A stretch of DNA of 55,711 nucleotides, taken from Psychromonas aquimarina ATCC BAA-1526 (lineage in GTDB: Bacteria; Pseudomonadota; Gammaproteobacteria; Enterobacterales; Psychromonadaceae). A program made the translations under genes and the position numbers. Each line of letters starts with the position of its first letter. Within the stretch, counting starts at the first letter, position 1. This document shows, in pieces, positions 28,301-36,762 of this stretch. The stretch is from positions 1 to 55,711 of the forward strand of contig NZ_AUAM01000030.1 of NCBI RefSeq assembly GCF_000428725.1. Reading direction: 5' to 3'. Below the pieces are notes generated by a model. That model was not told where the DNA came from and made no database searches. It was given only the letters and a program-made list of their open reading frames with translations.

Positions 28301-28843
28301 TTTGAAGATGACACCAAGCCAACACCTATCAAGGCTGATGCTTTACACGAGTTAAGGGGGGACTCAACACAGGCGGTGACGATTGGAGAATCGTCTGGAT
28401 GGCAGTATATATTTAATCAAAATAGTGGTGAAAAATCATTGGGTAAAGCTTCTCTGCTCAACGGAACTATATATTTTACCTCTTTTACGCCAAATTCTTT
28501 ACCAACTACCTGTGGTAATAGTAATTTTGGTCAAGGCTGGTTATATGCGGTTAATATTCATTCCGGTGCAAACCAGCTGCAGAAAGATGGTGTGACACAG
28601 GAGAAAATGGCGATAGGAGCACGAATTCCTGATGCACTGGTGATTCATTCCGGTGTTAATGAAGTCGGGAATAATGTGATCCGTTTATTAGGGGTTGGAC
28701 AGGGCGATGAAATTACTATTGTTGATGATGCAAGTACGCCCGAAGATGAAAGTGAAACGATTAACTCTGGGACGATTGATACCAATACCAATATGATGCC
28801 GAGGCGCATTTATAGTTACTTCGAAGAACCACTGTGGGAATAG
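25364..28843 (+). CDS. pilY1: PilY1-type pilus-tip adhesin, cluster 1
   Basis: A 1159-residue exported protein (signal peptide ending near VQA-DD). The N-terminal von Willebrand A domain has the MIDAS motif DNSGS at residues 44-48 and ILMTDGQPNED later. The C-terminal beta-propeller has the PilY1 signatures VVGMRRGGSSYYALDITNP and a calcium loop DSDGDENID (residues 876-884) followed by YAGDTGGNVWR. PilY1 proteins sit on the pilus tip, promote assembly and retraction control, and bind surfaces. It is preceded by an AAGGAT ribosome-binding site. AGA/AGG arginine codons are more frequent here than in the second copy. Confidence 0.94.
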   Translation: MLYRVLIASFFFLSSTVQADDTELFIADLSGEKTIRPQVLIIFDNSGSMKSNEVSKVPFDPKINYTDSTDIYYGLESWKGWIPPFNNRDYRFSGSINNCKSSEGPLTNTGKYSGNLVAFYGRGYNRWYSLAYGGGSVVDCKDDVLNSITENKYWKDGYPKNSSQVYSNQKNYLFGNDSAATLYSADYAYWNQYEKEVRRSRLAIAKEAITGLVKGTPSVDFGLAIFNHGRGGRIASKVQKRYSAEQNKKNEDANEETTKETIESFTALIDGLIGDTATPLTQTMYESYLYYSGNSVKYAKNLASNDIPGKDSSAETSGVYNSPFQECQESASIILMTDGQPNEDADADDEIQTLAGVAEGFIYGQDSRNRDLVSYMPALAKWMNNDDVSSLNGAQNITTYTIGFGQAAIDSAGTLLTETAKQGGGKYFPAKSASELQSAFDETILTILNTSSGLTSPAVANSNFDKTRSLDSIYFSMFLPTNKPVWQGNIKKLKLDNKGVLRDKNNKAAIGADGNIKTNASTYWGNISDGDKVEQGGVTAMLSTVTSRTILSNISGAVATLSEPSKSNLVSHYKLTGTDAEKSTALAAELAVAEDKLDETLNWLLGKDVLDVDKDGATDDYRNDIFSDPLHSSPLAIPYIKKEINKPDKEVVSLLVGTNAGFLHMFTDEGETVSENWAFIPEQLLKYGIALKNAAPTSGAKHSYGMDSPPMVIKTYDADGALEKRIAVVGMRRGGSSYYALDITNPATPSFMWQINGQATGVTATSGFEELGQTWSVPVSGKLTYKDGTQTKTAPVIVFGGGYDTNKDSCTPSSNDDGNSIETCNDSRGRAIYIVNALTGDRVWSLVGGSCPTGDKHCLHDSSLQDSIPAEVAVMDSDGDENIDRIYAGDTGGNVWRADLVGTDTSKWTNIKLAELGGDTSETDRRFFTAPVIARTYKGTNIPYDGVLMGSGDRAKPVSNKTTVNAFYLLHDYKISPTLFEDDTKPTPIKADALHELRGDSTQAVTIGESSGWQYIFNQNSGEKSLGKASLLNGTIYFTSFTPNSLPTTCGNSNFGQGWLYAVNIHSGANQLQKDGVTQEKMAIGARIPDALVIHSGVNEVGNNVIRLLGVGQGDEITIVDDASTPEDESETINSGTIDTNTNMMPRRIYSYFEEPLWE

Positions 28844-28910
28844 GTTGTGGTGTAGAAAAATATAAATGAGTATCGTAATGTGATCAATATTAAGCTGCTA
28901 AGGATTTGAA

Positions 28911-29270
28911 ATGAATAAAGGATTATTAACTATCTTGTTACTGTGTTTTTTTGGGGGGGCTTTCCCGGTAAATGCGCAGCAGCAGCAGATGCCCCAAAAG
29001 CTCCCTTCACCTATAAATGAGCAGGAACAGGCACCAAGGAAATACTTGAAGTGTTATGTGCAGCTGGAGGACAAGAGTTATCATGTTAGAGGGTTTGTTT
29101 ATCAAAAAGAAGATAAGGAGACTTTTATTGAAAACATTAAAGGGAGTAAATTTTTTCTTGAGGACGGTGTTAGTTTTTTGAGGGTTGAAAAAGTTGTTGA
29201 GTGTGTTGATGCCAAAGCAGACTTTAGGAATAGAAAAGCAATGAGGTTAGAAAAGATCACGCCATTTTAA
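28911..29270 (+). CDS. TapY2/PilY2-like small exported protein, cluster 1
   Basis: A 119-residue protein with a signal peptide (LLTILLLCFFGGAFPVNA), then a Gln/Pro-rich linker and a small domain with KYLKCYVQLEDKSYHVRGFV, KVVECVDAKADF and an RNRKAMRLEKITPF end. Two cysteines (in LKCY and VECV) could form a disulfide. Size, position after pilY1 and the CY...ECV pattern fit the TapY2/PilY2 family of type IV pilus systems. It is rich in rare AGG/AGA arginine codons. A paralogue lies at 36393. Confidence 0.7.
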   Translation: MNKGLLTILLLCFFGGAFPVNAQQQQMPQKLPSPINEQEQAPRKYLKCYVQLEDKSYHVRGFVYQKEDKETFIENIKGSKFFLEDGVSFLRVEKVVECVDAKADFRNRKAMRLEKITPF

Positions 29271-29310
29271 CCTTATTTAAGACAGTTTAACTGCTGTTTA
29301 TTTCTGCTTT

Positions 29311-29344
29311 AAAGCACTTGAAAAGACAATTTTTTAAGTGCTTT
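29311..29344. terminator. Bidirectional terminator between cluster 1 and fimT copy 1
   Basis: AAAGCACTT and AAGTGCTTT with a T6 stretch in the loop, between two convergent genes. Confidence 0.6.
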
Positions 29345-29354
29345 GAGTTATAAA

Positions 29355-29876
29355 TCAGCTGCAGTTTGCTGCCTCAACAATACTTGTAATACCACTGTTT
29401 TCTACCTTTAGCCCACTTCGCTGTTCACCGCTGCAGTAACGAAATAATATTTCTGTTCCAGGTGCTGCTGATACTGTGGCTTGTCCGTCTGGTCTAAAAG
29501 TTAAAGCTGTTAAAGGGGAGGTAAAAACAATTGTATCTTGAGCATTAAAGGGCAGTCCTGATTTCAGTTTTATATCATCATCATCGCCGTTGAACTCTAA
29601 GTTTTTGTCGGCATCAATAAAAATATCCAGTCCGATTTTCCAGTCCGATGTGCATTTATTGGCATTATTCAGAGGACAGACTGTTACATATTTAAGATAG
29701 TTCTGTGAATGGTTGCGGGCAAAAGTCAGATTTTTTTGTATCTGTGCGATTGCAGTATCTACACGATTTCTCTGTGTTGACGCCTGCATGCTGGGCAGGG
29801 CAATAGCGATAACTATGCTGATAATGGCAATGACTATCAAGACTTCTAATAATGTAAAACCTTTACTTGAACGCAT
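29355..29876 (-). CDS. FimT/GspH-type pseudopilin, copy 1
   Basis: A 173-residue prepilin: leader MRSSKG, then FTLLEVLIVIAIISIVIAIA with Glu5, then the GspH/FimT fold with TAIAQIQKNLTFARNHSQN, VTVCPLNNANKC and a LTFRPDGQA motif typical of the family. Start chosen at 29876 because GGAGAAGAG precedes it; an ATG nine codons earlier lacks support. In Pseudomonas the equivalent FimU/FimT heads the operon on the same strand; here it is inverted at the end of the cluster. Paralogue at 36763. Confidence 0.88.
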   Translation of the reverse strand: MRSSKGFTLLEVLIVIAIISIVIAIALPSMQASTQRNRVDTAIAQIQKNLTFARNHSQNYLKYVTVCPLNNANKCTSDWKIGLDIFIDADKNLEFNGDDDDIKLKSGLPFNAQDTIVFTSPLTALTFRPDGQATVSAAPGTEILFRYCSGEQRSGLKVENSGITSIVEAANCS

Positions 29877-30311
29877 CTCTTCTCCATGAGCTAATAAATT
29901 CAAGCGCTATTATATTGTAATGATTCACTCTTTTCTTTTATTAAATGCATTTTTTGATGATTCAAAGCATGCTTTATTAATGAAATTTCTATTTTAAATC
30001 TTTTATTCAAGCTAGCTTACGCTGAAGGTTATATTTGCTAACAACTACACATTAAAAAGGAAAAAATATCTTTATTTTTCATGTTTTATAAAAAACAGGC
30101 TCAAATTCGTAACCATTTGAATAGCATGTGTTTATTTTCGTTGTAACTATTTTTCTGAAAAAGGCGATTATTTACCAGAGTCAATCTCTACTCTTTTATG
30201 CGCTTTATGCCTTTCTTTACGCCAGTTTATTCTTTTGTTGATTTCAACTCTCCAGTAGGGGCTATACTTATTTTCTGGGAGTGTTTATTTTATTCAGCAA
30301 TGGACTGGTTT
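29877..30311. other. 435-bp AT-rich noncoding spacer between pilin clusters
   Basis: It must hold the fimT copy 1 promoter (minus strand) and the cluster 2 promoter (plus strand). I recognise no repeat at the duplication junction, no RNA gene and no convincing promoter. It is not obviously similar to the region before cluster 1. Confidence 0.5.
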
Positions 30312-30890
30312 ATGAAAATGCATGGTTTTAGTTTAATTGAAATTATGATCACCAGCTTTATTCTTGCTCTGGGCTTGTTAGGCCTTGCCGGTATGCAGTC
30401 CACTGCCGTTAAATCCAATATAGAAATTCAGCAGCGCACTCTTGCCAATTCACTCATTACCGATATCAGCGAACGTATGCAGCTGAATCGTGTGTGGCTT
30501 CAGGAAGATGGTAATAATTATGCCGTAGCCAGTTTAATGGATGCTGAATTATCTGTACCGAGCTGTGTTGGCTCCGGCGGGGCTTTTATTGACTGCAGCG
30601 GTGCAGATATAAAAAACAATGATCTTTATGAATGGAAGCAGAAGTTTCTTGGCGCAGAAATCGACAGCAGCACCGCTGAACATGGTCTGATTGATGCGGA
30701 CGCATGTATAGAAGTGACAGAAGAGGATAATTTAATCGTAAGTCAGATTGTTTTAAGCTGGTATTCAACAATAAAAAGCAAAGATGCAGCCTCTGATGCT
30801 GATGCACTGAGCATATTTGCTAAGTGCGGTACAGCTTCTTCCTCCCGCCGCCAGTTAACAGCTCAAAGCAAAATAAGTAAATCATCATGA
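30312..30890 (+). CDS. pilV: Type IV pilus minor pilin PilV, cluster 2
   Basis: A 192-residue prepilin with leader MKMHG and FSLIEIMITSFILALGLLGLAG, Glu5 present. The SDISERMQLNR-like region and paired cysteines in the globular domain match the copy at 23264. The start at 30312 was picked by matching the cluster 1 leader; an ATG four codons earlier (30300) is possible. It overlaps pilW by 4 nt (ATGA). It is the first gene of the second minor-pilin operon. Confidence 0.9.
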   Translation: MKMHGFSLIEIMITSFILALGLLGLAGMQSTAVKSNIEIQQRTLANSLITDISERMQLNRVWLQEDGNNYAVASLMDAELSVPSCVGSGGAFIDCSGADIKNNDLYEWKQKFLGAEIDSSTAEHGLIDADACIEVTEEDNLIVSQIVLSWYSTIKSKDAASDADALSIFAKCGTASSSRRQLTAQSKISKSS

Positions 30891-31888
30891 TTAACTTCCA
30901 TGGGCATTTTAAAACTAAGCAGCATGGATTTTCGATTGTTGAATGGATGATTGCGATCATGCTGGCTCTGTTTTTAACAGCCGGATTATTAAGTGTTTTT
31001 ATATCTAGTCAGCGGGCAACCTCCGAAGCTGTAGGCGGAGGGGAGCGCCAGGAAAATGCCTCCTTTGCTCTGCAGCTGTTAACTCGTGATTTAAAACAAG
31101 CTTACTTTTTTTCACAGGCAACCGGCGAAAATAAGAGCTTGTGGGATCTTAACGGTGCTTCTATTGCATCCAGCTTAGATTGTCTGGATGACATTTCGAG
31201 CGGTTCATTTCCTTCTGCAAATAAATATCGTGCTCTATGGGCTGCAACAGTTCCTGCTTCCATCGGCAGCCTGCAGATGGACTGTCTTGATGACGGGGAC
31301 AGTGATACCAGTCTTATAGCCGGCAGTGATTATATTTCCATGAAACGTGTTATGGGGCAGTCACAAACCAGTGGTTATATTGCCAAGCGTTATTATCTTG
31401 ATATTGATACAACCAGTTTGACGGTTTACCAGGGAGATGCCAGTGCGTTAACCAACTCTACAGTTAGCCCTGTATGGCGTTATATTCATCATGTTTATTA
31501 TTTAGACAGTGAAGACGGCATCCCTCGTCTGCGCCGTTTGAGCCTTGAAAAAGATAAGATGGTGCGTGAAGAGGTGCTTGTAGAGGGAATTGAAAACATG
31601 CAGTTTATGTTTGCTCTGGATGAGCTGATAGCCAGTGACAGAGACGGGGCGGTGCATTCATTTGTCCCAGCTTCACTGGTGACGCCTAATGACTGGGATA
31701 CAGGGCGGGTGATAGGTATGAAAATATCTTTATTAGTCAGATCCTTAGAAACAACACCTAATTATATAAACAACAGCACCTATCAGCTTGGTGATTACCC
31801 TTTCATTGCCCCAGGTGACGGTTATAAACGAGAAATTGCTTCAACCGTTATAATTTTTCAAAACAGCGTGGTATCAGTTGATGACTAG
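30887..31888 (+). CDS. pilW: Type IV pilus minor pilin PilW, cluster 2
   Basis: A 333-residue prepilin with an 18-residue leader ending KQHG, then FSIVEWMIAIMLALFLTAGL. ERQENASFALQLLTRDLKQAYFF and IHHVYYLDSEDGIPRLRR align with the cluster 1 protein throughout, including the length. It would join PilV, PilX and a FimT/FimU protein in the tip-priming complex. It overlaps both neighbours, so translation is coupled. Confidence 0.9.
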   Translation: MINFHGHFKTKQHGFSIVEWMIAIMLALFLTAGLLSVFISSQRATSEAVGGGERQENASFALQLLTRDLKQAYFFSQATGENKSLWDLNGASIASSLDCLDDISSGSFPSANKYRALWAATVPASIGSLQMDCLDDGDSDTSLIAGSDYISMKRVMGQSQTSGYIAKRYYLDIDTTSLTVYQGDASALTNSTVSPVWRYIHHVYYLDSEDGIPRLRRLSLEKDKMVREEVLVEGIENMQFMFALDELIASDRDGAVHSFVPASLVTPNDWDTGRVIGMKISLLVRSLETTPNYINNSTYQLGDYPFIAPGDGYKREIASTVIIFQNSVVSVDD

Positions 31889-32321
31889 TTTACATAAACA
31901 AAAAGGCATAGCTCTGTTTATCGCTATGCTGATATTACCTTTACTGCTGGTATTAGGTGTATTAGTGATGAGTAATACTTTTCTTAGTTTAAAAATGACA
32001 GATGCGCGGGTTATGCAGGGAGAGTCGAATATTTTATTAAATAATGCTGTGATGGATATTCTGCACCGCTCCAGCAGTGCGCAGTCATTTGCTCAGGCGA
32101 CAAAGGAAACTACGTTCAGTTCCGATGAAGTGAACGCTACAGTGGATTTAAACGGAGAGATTAACTGTAAGCGCAGAATGAAGGCGAGCGGCAGTAATTT
32201 TAAGTGTAAATACTTAGAGGTCAGCTTTATACACCGTTACGGAAGAGAAAGAGCTGACGGCTCTAAATGGGCTGCTAATGAGCTGGGAGTTGGAGTCGAA
32301 CAGCCGATTATTGTGGAATAA
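31881..32321 (+). CDS. pilX: Type IV pilus assembly protein PilX-like, cluster 2
   Basis: A 146-residue protein with leader MTSLHKQKG and the helix IALFIAMLILPLLLVLGVLV, without Glu5. The C-terminal block FKCKYLEVSFIHRYGRERAD mirrors cluster 1, as does the ending GVGVEQP. ATG at 31881 chosen over a TTG one codon before. It overlaps pilW by 8 nt; pilY1 follows after a 114-bp spacer, comparable to the 89-bp spacer in cluster 1. Confidence 0.85.
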   Translation: MTSLHKQKGIALFIAMLILPLLLVLGVLVMSNTFLSLKMTDARVMQGESNILLNNAVMDILHRSSSAQSFAQATKETTFSSDEVNATVDLNGEINCKRRMKASGSNFKCKYLEVSFIHRYGRERADGSKWAANELGVGVEQPIIVE

Positions 32322-32435
32322 CCGGGCTGCTGGATAACGCGCAGCCTAGTTATATAAAGTTATAAATAAGCATCTAGAAAATGATGTCGATAGACAAAGG
32401 ATAGTTGTCGTATAAGGCAGATGGAGTAATAAATT

Positions 32436-35400
32436 ATGTTAATTAAACGATTATTAATCGGGATCTTATGTTCATTTTGTTCGATCCTCTTAGCCGATGA
32501 TACAGAACTATTTGTTTCAGATGTCAGTGCGCAGAACGGTATACGTCCGCAGGTGCTTATTATTTTTGATACTTCGGGCAGTATGAGAAGCTCCGAAGAG
32601 GTAATTAAGGAAGCTTATGATCCGGCGCGTGATTACGGCGCCGGCAGCAATGCTAATAAAATTTACTGGACGCGGGAAGGTGGTGATACCCCGGGCACAG
32701 GCAGCAGTCAGTATTTTTTAACCACAAAGAATAATTGTCAGGCATCTTTAGCGCTGCTTAGCTCTGCAGGATTATATAACGGTAATGTCAGACGCTGGGT
32801 CCCGAATAAGCGCAGAAGCTCACGTTCCCGCTGGAAAACCTTGTCAGGTAATAGCGGTACTTATTTTGAGTGTAAAGAGGACGTATTAAATGCGGAACCA
32901 GCCAACCCGGCAACTCCAACAAATCCAGGTTTTCCGAAAGACGGCCGTTCAGGTCCTTATATTTCAACGGTTAACAATGTGTTTTCCGGTAGTGATGCGG
33001 TAACCCTGTTTTCAGCCAACTATATCTATTGGTATAACACGGTTGGTGTCGTCAGTAAAAGCCGTTTATTAATTGCTAAAGAAGCGATTGAAAGTTTAAT
33101 TGAAAGTACGCCTTCCGTTGATTTCGGCTTGGAAGTGTTTAATCGTAACAGCGGCAACAGCAGTGATGACAAGAATGGCGGACGGATTATTAGTAAAGTA
33201 AAAACACGTGATGCAGCGCAAACGCAGACGCTTATTAATCAAGTTTTAAATTTAAATGCTGACGGCTGGACACCTCTTTGTGAAAGCCTGTATGAAGCTT
33301 ACCGTTATTATGCCGGTAAGGGGGTTTATTACGGCAATGATGATTCATATTCAACACCTGCACGGGATACCTCAGCAGAAGAGAGCAGTGTTTATATATC
33401 ACCTTTTAAAGCCTGCCAGGAAAGAGCCTACATTATATTAATGACCGATGGTGAACCTACCAATGACGGGGCCGCCAACAGCTTAATTAATACCCTGACT
33501 GGAAATGGATCAATAGAAAACAGTTATATGCCGACGTTGTCGGAGTGGATGAATAATTTTGATATCGACGACGATGCGGATAACGGTGCACAGCATATTA
33601 CCACTTATACCATTGGTTTTGGTCAGAGTGCGGTTGATGCTGCTGGTAGACTGTTAAGAGAAACTGCAGAAAGGGGGGGCGGTGAGTATTATCCCGCCAC
33701 TAGCTCTACCGCACTGCAAAAGGCGTTTCAGGCAACTATTCTGGATATTTTAAACAGCTCTTCCAGTTTATCTTCGCCTGCGATTGCAAATAATAATTTC
33801 GATAGAACCCGTAGTTTAGATTCCGTTTATTACTCTATGTTTATGCCGAGCAATTTACCCGTCTGGCAGGGAAATATTAAAAAATTAACTATGAATGCAT
33901 CGGGTATATTAGTGGACCGCTTTGGTGCGGCCGCTATTAATTCGGACGGTAATATTAAAGACAATGCTTCTACCTACTGGGGCGCTGCTGATGAGATTGA
34001 GGATGGTAATGCTGTTTCCGAAGGCGGTGTTGCCGCTATGCTTGCTGAGGTAACTTCCCGCACTATATTAAGCAATATCAACGCTGATACATTAAAAGCG
34101 CCGACCCTGGATAATCTAAAAGCTTATTACGGAGTCACAACCGCCGCTGAAGTTGCTTCAGAATTAAGTATTGCTGAAAGTGATTTAACGGGGTCATTAA
34201 ACTGGTTAACAGGTCTGGATGTCGATGATGACAATGGCGACAGCTCAGTGACTGATTACCGCAGCGATATATTTGCAGATCCGCTGCACTCGAAACCGCT
34301 TGCTATTACCTATATCGAAAACGGCAAGCAGGTAGTTCGTCTGCTGGTGGGAACCAATGCCGGTTTCTTACATATGTTTACTGACAATACTAATGATGAA
34401 CTGGATCAGACGGATGATACCATCACAGAAAACTGGGCGTTTATTCCTGCGGAATTATTACCATTCGGCTTATCGCTGCGCGATGCGCCTGCTTCAAGCG
34501 AACACCAGTATGGAATGGATCTGTCACCCATTGCTATTAAAATTTATGACTCTGGCTCGCTGCAGAAAATTATTGCAATCGTTGGTATGCGCCGCGGCGG
34601 CGGCAGTTATTATGCCGTAGATATTACTAATCATGATGTGCCTAAACTTGCCTGGAAAATTGATGCCGCCACTTCTGGTTTCTCTGAGCTGGCACAAACC
34701 TGGTCGATGCCGAGCATTGGTACTTTTGCTTATAAAGTGGGAAGTGAAGAAAAGGTTGAGCCCGGTTTAGTATTTGGCGGCGGTTACGATACCAATAAAG
34801 ATACCTGTATACCCTCTGATAGTGAAACCTGTAATGATGTAAGCGGCCGCGCTGTGTATATTGTTAATGCTGTAAGCGGAGAAAAAATCTGGTCGGTTGA
34901 CGGTTCCAGCTGTGCGGAAGATGATAAACACTGTATTCGCGACAGCATTCCCAGCCAGGTCAGCTTGTTAGACGGAGATGGTGATGGTTATATTGACCGC
35001 TTGTATACCGGAGATACCGGGGGAAATCTATGGCGTATGGACTTTGCGGGAACGGATACCAGTAAGTGGTCCACTATTAAACTGGCGGTCCTGGGCGGTG
35101 ATACGGCAAGTACAGACCGGCGTTTTTTCGTTACTCCTGTTGTTGTGCGTACTTATGAAAATCATGTAACCAAAAGTGATGAGGGCGTTTTCACTTACAG
35201 CAAGGTTCCCTATGACGGTATACTGCTTGGTTCGGGCGATAGAGCTCACCCTGCATCTAGTACTGATGTAGATGACAGTTTCTTCTCTGTGCGTGATTAT
35301 AATATTAATCCTACTTTATTCGGCGTTACAGGTTTTCCCGATAAACCAACGTCAATTTTAAATTCTCAGCTTTTTGATATTACTGATGATCCTGTTGGAA

Positions 35401-35885
35401 GCTACGACGGTTCGCAGATCCTTAATGTTTTTGCTGATATGAGCGGCTATAAAGGCTGGAAGTATCAGTTAACTTCAGCTGGAGAGAAATCTCTGGGCCA
35501 GGCCGCTGTATTAGAAGGCACGGTTTACTTCACCTCCTTTGTACCTAATTCAACGGTAAATATCGGCTGCGGGGTAGGGGACTTAGGTACTGGCTGGTTA
35601 TATGCCGTTGATTTACATTCTGGCGAGAAAAGGTTCAGCAATGAGCAGGGAGTGGCTGTAGCGAAAAAAGATATCGGCTCTCGTGTGCCTGATTCGCTGG
35701 TAATTCATGCCGGTGAAGATGAACAGGAAGACAGTGTGATCCGCCTGCTGGGTGTTGGCCAAGGTGATGAAATAACAGTGTTTAATGAAGAAACTCAAGA
35801 AGAAGAGAAAGTTTTCACTGGCACTGTTGATACAAATACCGATATGATGCCTAGGAGAATTTACAGCTATTTTAAAGAAAAATAG
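32436..35885 (+). CDS. pilY1: PilY1-type pilus-tip adhesin, cluster 2
   Basis: A 1149-residue exported protein (signal peptide ending near ILLA-DD). The von Willebrand A domain has MIDAS DTSGS at residues 45-49 and ILMTDGEPTND. The C-terminal propeller has VGMRRGGGSYYAVDITN and the calcium loop DGDGDGYID (residues 846-854) followed by YTGDTGGNLWR. It is collinear with the cluster 1 protein, including the shared end TNTxMMPRRIYSYF. The region between the MIDAS and the first AKEAI helix differs most, which is where binding specificity might diverge. pilE follows after 30 bp. Confidence 0.94.
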   Translation: MLIKRLLIGILCSFCSILLADDTELFVSDVSAQNGIRPQVLIIFDTSGSMRSSEEVIKEAYDPARDYGAGSNANKIYWTREGGDTPGTGSSQYFLTTKNNCQASLALLSSAGLYNGNVRRWVPNKRRSSRSRWKTLSGNSGTYFECKEDVLNAEPANPATPTNPGFPKDGRSGPYISTVNNVFSGSDAVTLFSANYIYWYNTVGVVSKSRLLIAKEAIESLIESTPSVDFGLEVFNRNSGNSSDDKNGGRIISKVKTRDAAQTQTLINQVLNLNADGWTPLCESLYEAYRYYAGKGVYYGNDDSYSTPARDTSAEESSVYISPFKACQERAYIILMTDGEPTNDGAANSLINTLTGNGSIENSYMPTLSEWMNNFDIDDDADNGAQHITTYTIGFGQSAVDAAGRLLRETAERGGGEYYPATSSTALQKAFQATILDILNSSSSLSSPAIANNNFDRTRSLDSVYYSMFMPSNLPVWQGNIKKLTMNASGILVDRFGAAAINSDGNIKDNASTYWGAADEIEDGNAVSEGGVAAMLAEVTSRTILSNINADTLKAPTLDNLKAYYGVTTAAEVASELSIAESDLTGSLNWLTGLDVDDDNGDSSVTDYRSDIFADPLHSKPLAITYIENGKQVVRLLVGTNAGFLHMFTDNTNDELDQTDDTITENWAFIPAELLPFGLSLRDAPASSEHQYGMDLSPIAIKIYDSGSLQKIIAIVGMRRGGGSYYAVDITNHDVPKLAWKIDAATSGFSELAQTWSMPSIGTFAYKVGSEEKVEPGLVFGGGYDTNKDTCIPSDSETCNDVSGRAVYIVNAVSGEKIWSVDGSSCAEDDKHCIRDSIPSQVSLLDGDGDGYIDRLYTGDTGGNLWRMDFAGTDTSKWSTIKLAVLGGDTASTDRRFFVTPVVVRTYENHVTKSDEGVFTYSKVPYDGILLGSGDRAHPASSTDVDDSFFSVRDYNINPTLFGVTGFPDKPTSILNSQLFDITDDPVGSYDGSQILNVFADMSGYKGWKYQLTSAGEKSLGQAAVLEGTVYFTSFVPNSTVNIGCGVGDLGTGWLYAVDLHSGEKRFSNEQGVAVAKKDIGSRVPDSLVIHAGEDEQEDSVIRLLGVGQGDEITVFNEETQEEEKVFTGTVDTNTDMMPRRIYSYFKEK

Positions 35886-35915
35886 CAGAACATAATTAAT
35901 TAAGAAGAGACAGTG

Positions 35916-36326
35916 ATGAAGAAAAATGGATTTACCTTAATTGAACTATTAGTGACCATAGCAATTCTGGGCATACTGGTTGGTGTGGCTTACCCGAGTT
36001 ACGTAAGTTACGTGCAGGATAGCAGGCGCAGTGAAGCGCAGGCCAAGCTGATTGATTTAGCCAATCGTCAGGAGATGTATTACCTGGATCATCATAAATA
36101 TGCTTCCGGTTTAAATGCCTTGTTAGGAGATGGGCCAGACAAGCTCCTTACTGAAAATAAGTATTATGAGATTGAAACCAGCTCATCAAAAGCGACGGTT
36201 GACTTTACCTTAACCGCCACGCCAAAAAACCAGCAGGCAGGTGATACTGATTGTGCCTTCTTAGCTATTAACCATGAGCTTACAAAAACAGCAACTAACG
36301 CCAACGGCACAAACTGCTGGAATTAG
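35916..36326 (+). CDS. pilE: Type IV pilin PilE-like
   Basis: A 136-residue minor pilin: leader MKKNG, then FTLIELLVTIAILGILVGVAYPSY with Glu5, then SRRSEAQAKLIDLANRQEMYY, the PilE block, and C-terminal cysteines (DTDCAFLAI and GTNCWN) forming the D-loop disulfide. ATG at 35916 with AAGAAGAGA upstream is preferred to a GTG one codon earlier. Only cluster 2 has this gene; cluster 1 goes straight from pilY1 to the TapY2-like gene. Confidence 0.92.
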   Translation: MKKNGFTLIELLVTIAILGILVGVAYPSYVSYVQDSRRSEAQAKLIDLANRQEMYYLDHHKYASGLNALLGDGPDKLLTENKYYEIETSSSKATVDFTLTATPKNQQAGDTDCAFLAINHELTKTATNANGTNCWN

Positions 36327-36392
36327 ATATTAATAAGCTTAAGGAGCAAGGGAAATGCTCAGTGAAAATAATGTGTTTAACAGGAGGTTAAA

Positions 36393-36707
36393 ATGAAACA
36401 GAAATTTTTAATAATGATACTTGCTGGTTTGATATTTTCGCCTTCTTTATCTGCTGATAATAAGGATGTGCAGCGCAGGCATCTCAAGTGTTATTTACAG
36501 CTTGAAGATAAAAGCAGCGTTGTGCACCAGTTTGTCTACAGCGAACAAACACAGCAGGAGTTTGTGAATGACCTGGTTGGAGAAAAGGTATTTCAGCAGG
36601 ACGGCGTTTCATTTTTAAAGATAAAATCAGTCTATGAATGTGTAGAGGCAGGTAAAAGCTTCAAAAATCGTCAGGCTAAAGAGTTAGAAGCCGCAACTCC
36701 TTTTTAG
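36393..36707 (+). CDS. TapY2/PilY2-like small exported protein, cluster 2
   Basis: A 104-residue protein with signal peptide MKQKFLIMILAGLIFSPSLS followed by A. The mature part has RRHLKCYLQLEDKSSVVHQF, FLKIKSVYECVEAGKSF and a KNRQAKELEAATPF end, aligning with the protein at 28911 but without its Gln/Pro linker. A consensus AGGAGG ribosome-binding site precedes the ATG. Likely helps PilY1 or pilus function; the exact role is not established from sequence. Confidence 0.7.
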   Translation: MKQKFLIMILAGLIFSPSLSADNKDVQRRHLKCYLQLEDKSSVVHQFVYSEQTQQEFVNDLVGEKVFQQDGVSFLKIKSVYECVEAGKSFKNRQAKELEAATPF

Positions 36708-36722
36708 CTGTTTAATATATTT

Positions 36723-36761
36723 AAGTGTTTCAATTAGCCGGACAAGTTGATTGAGACGCTT
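36723..36761. terminator. Bidirectional terminator between cluster 2 and fimT copy 2
   Basis: AAGTGTTTCAAT and ATTGAGACGCTT form a 12-bp stem with two G-T pairs, between convergent genes. It occupies the same position as the hairpin at 29311. Confidence 0.55.
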
Positions 36762-36762
36762 A

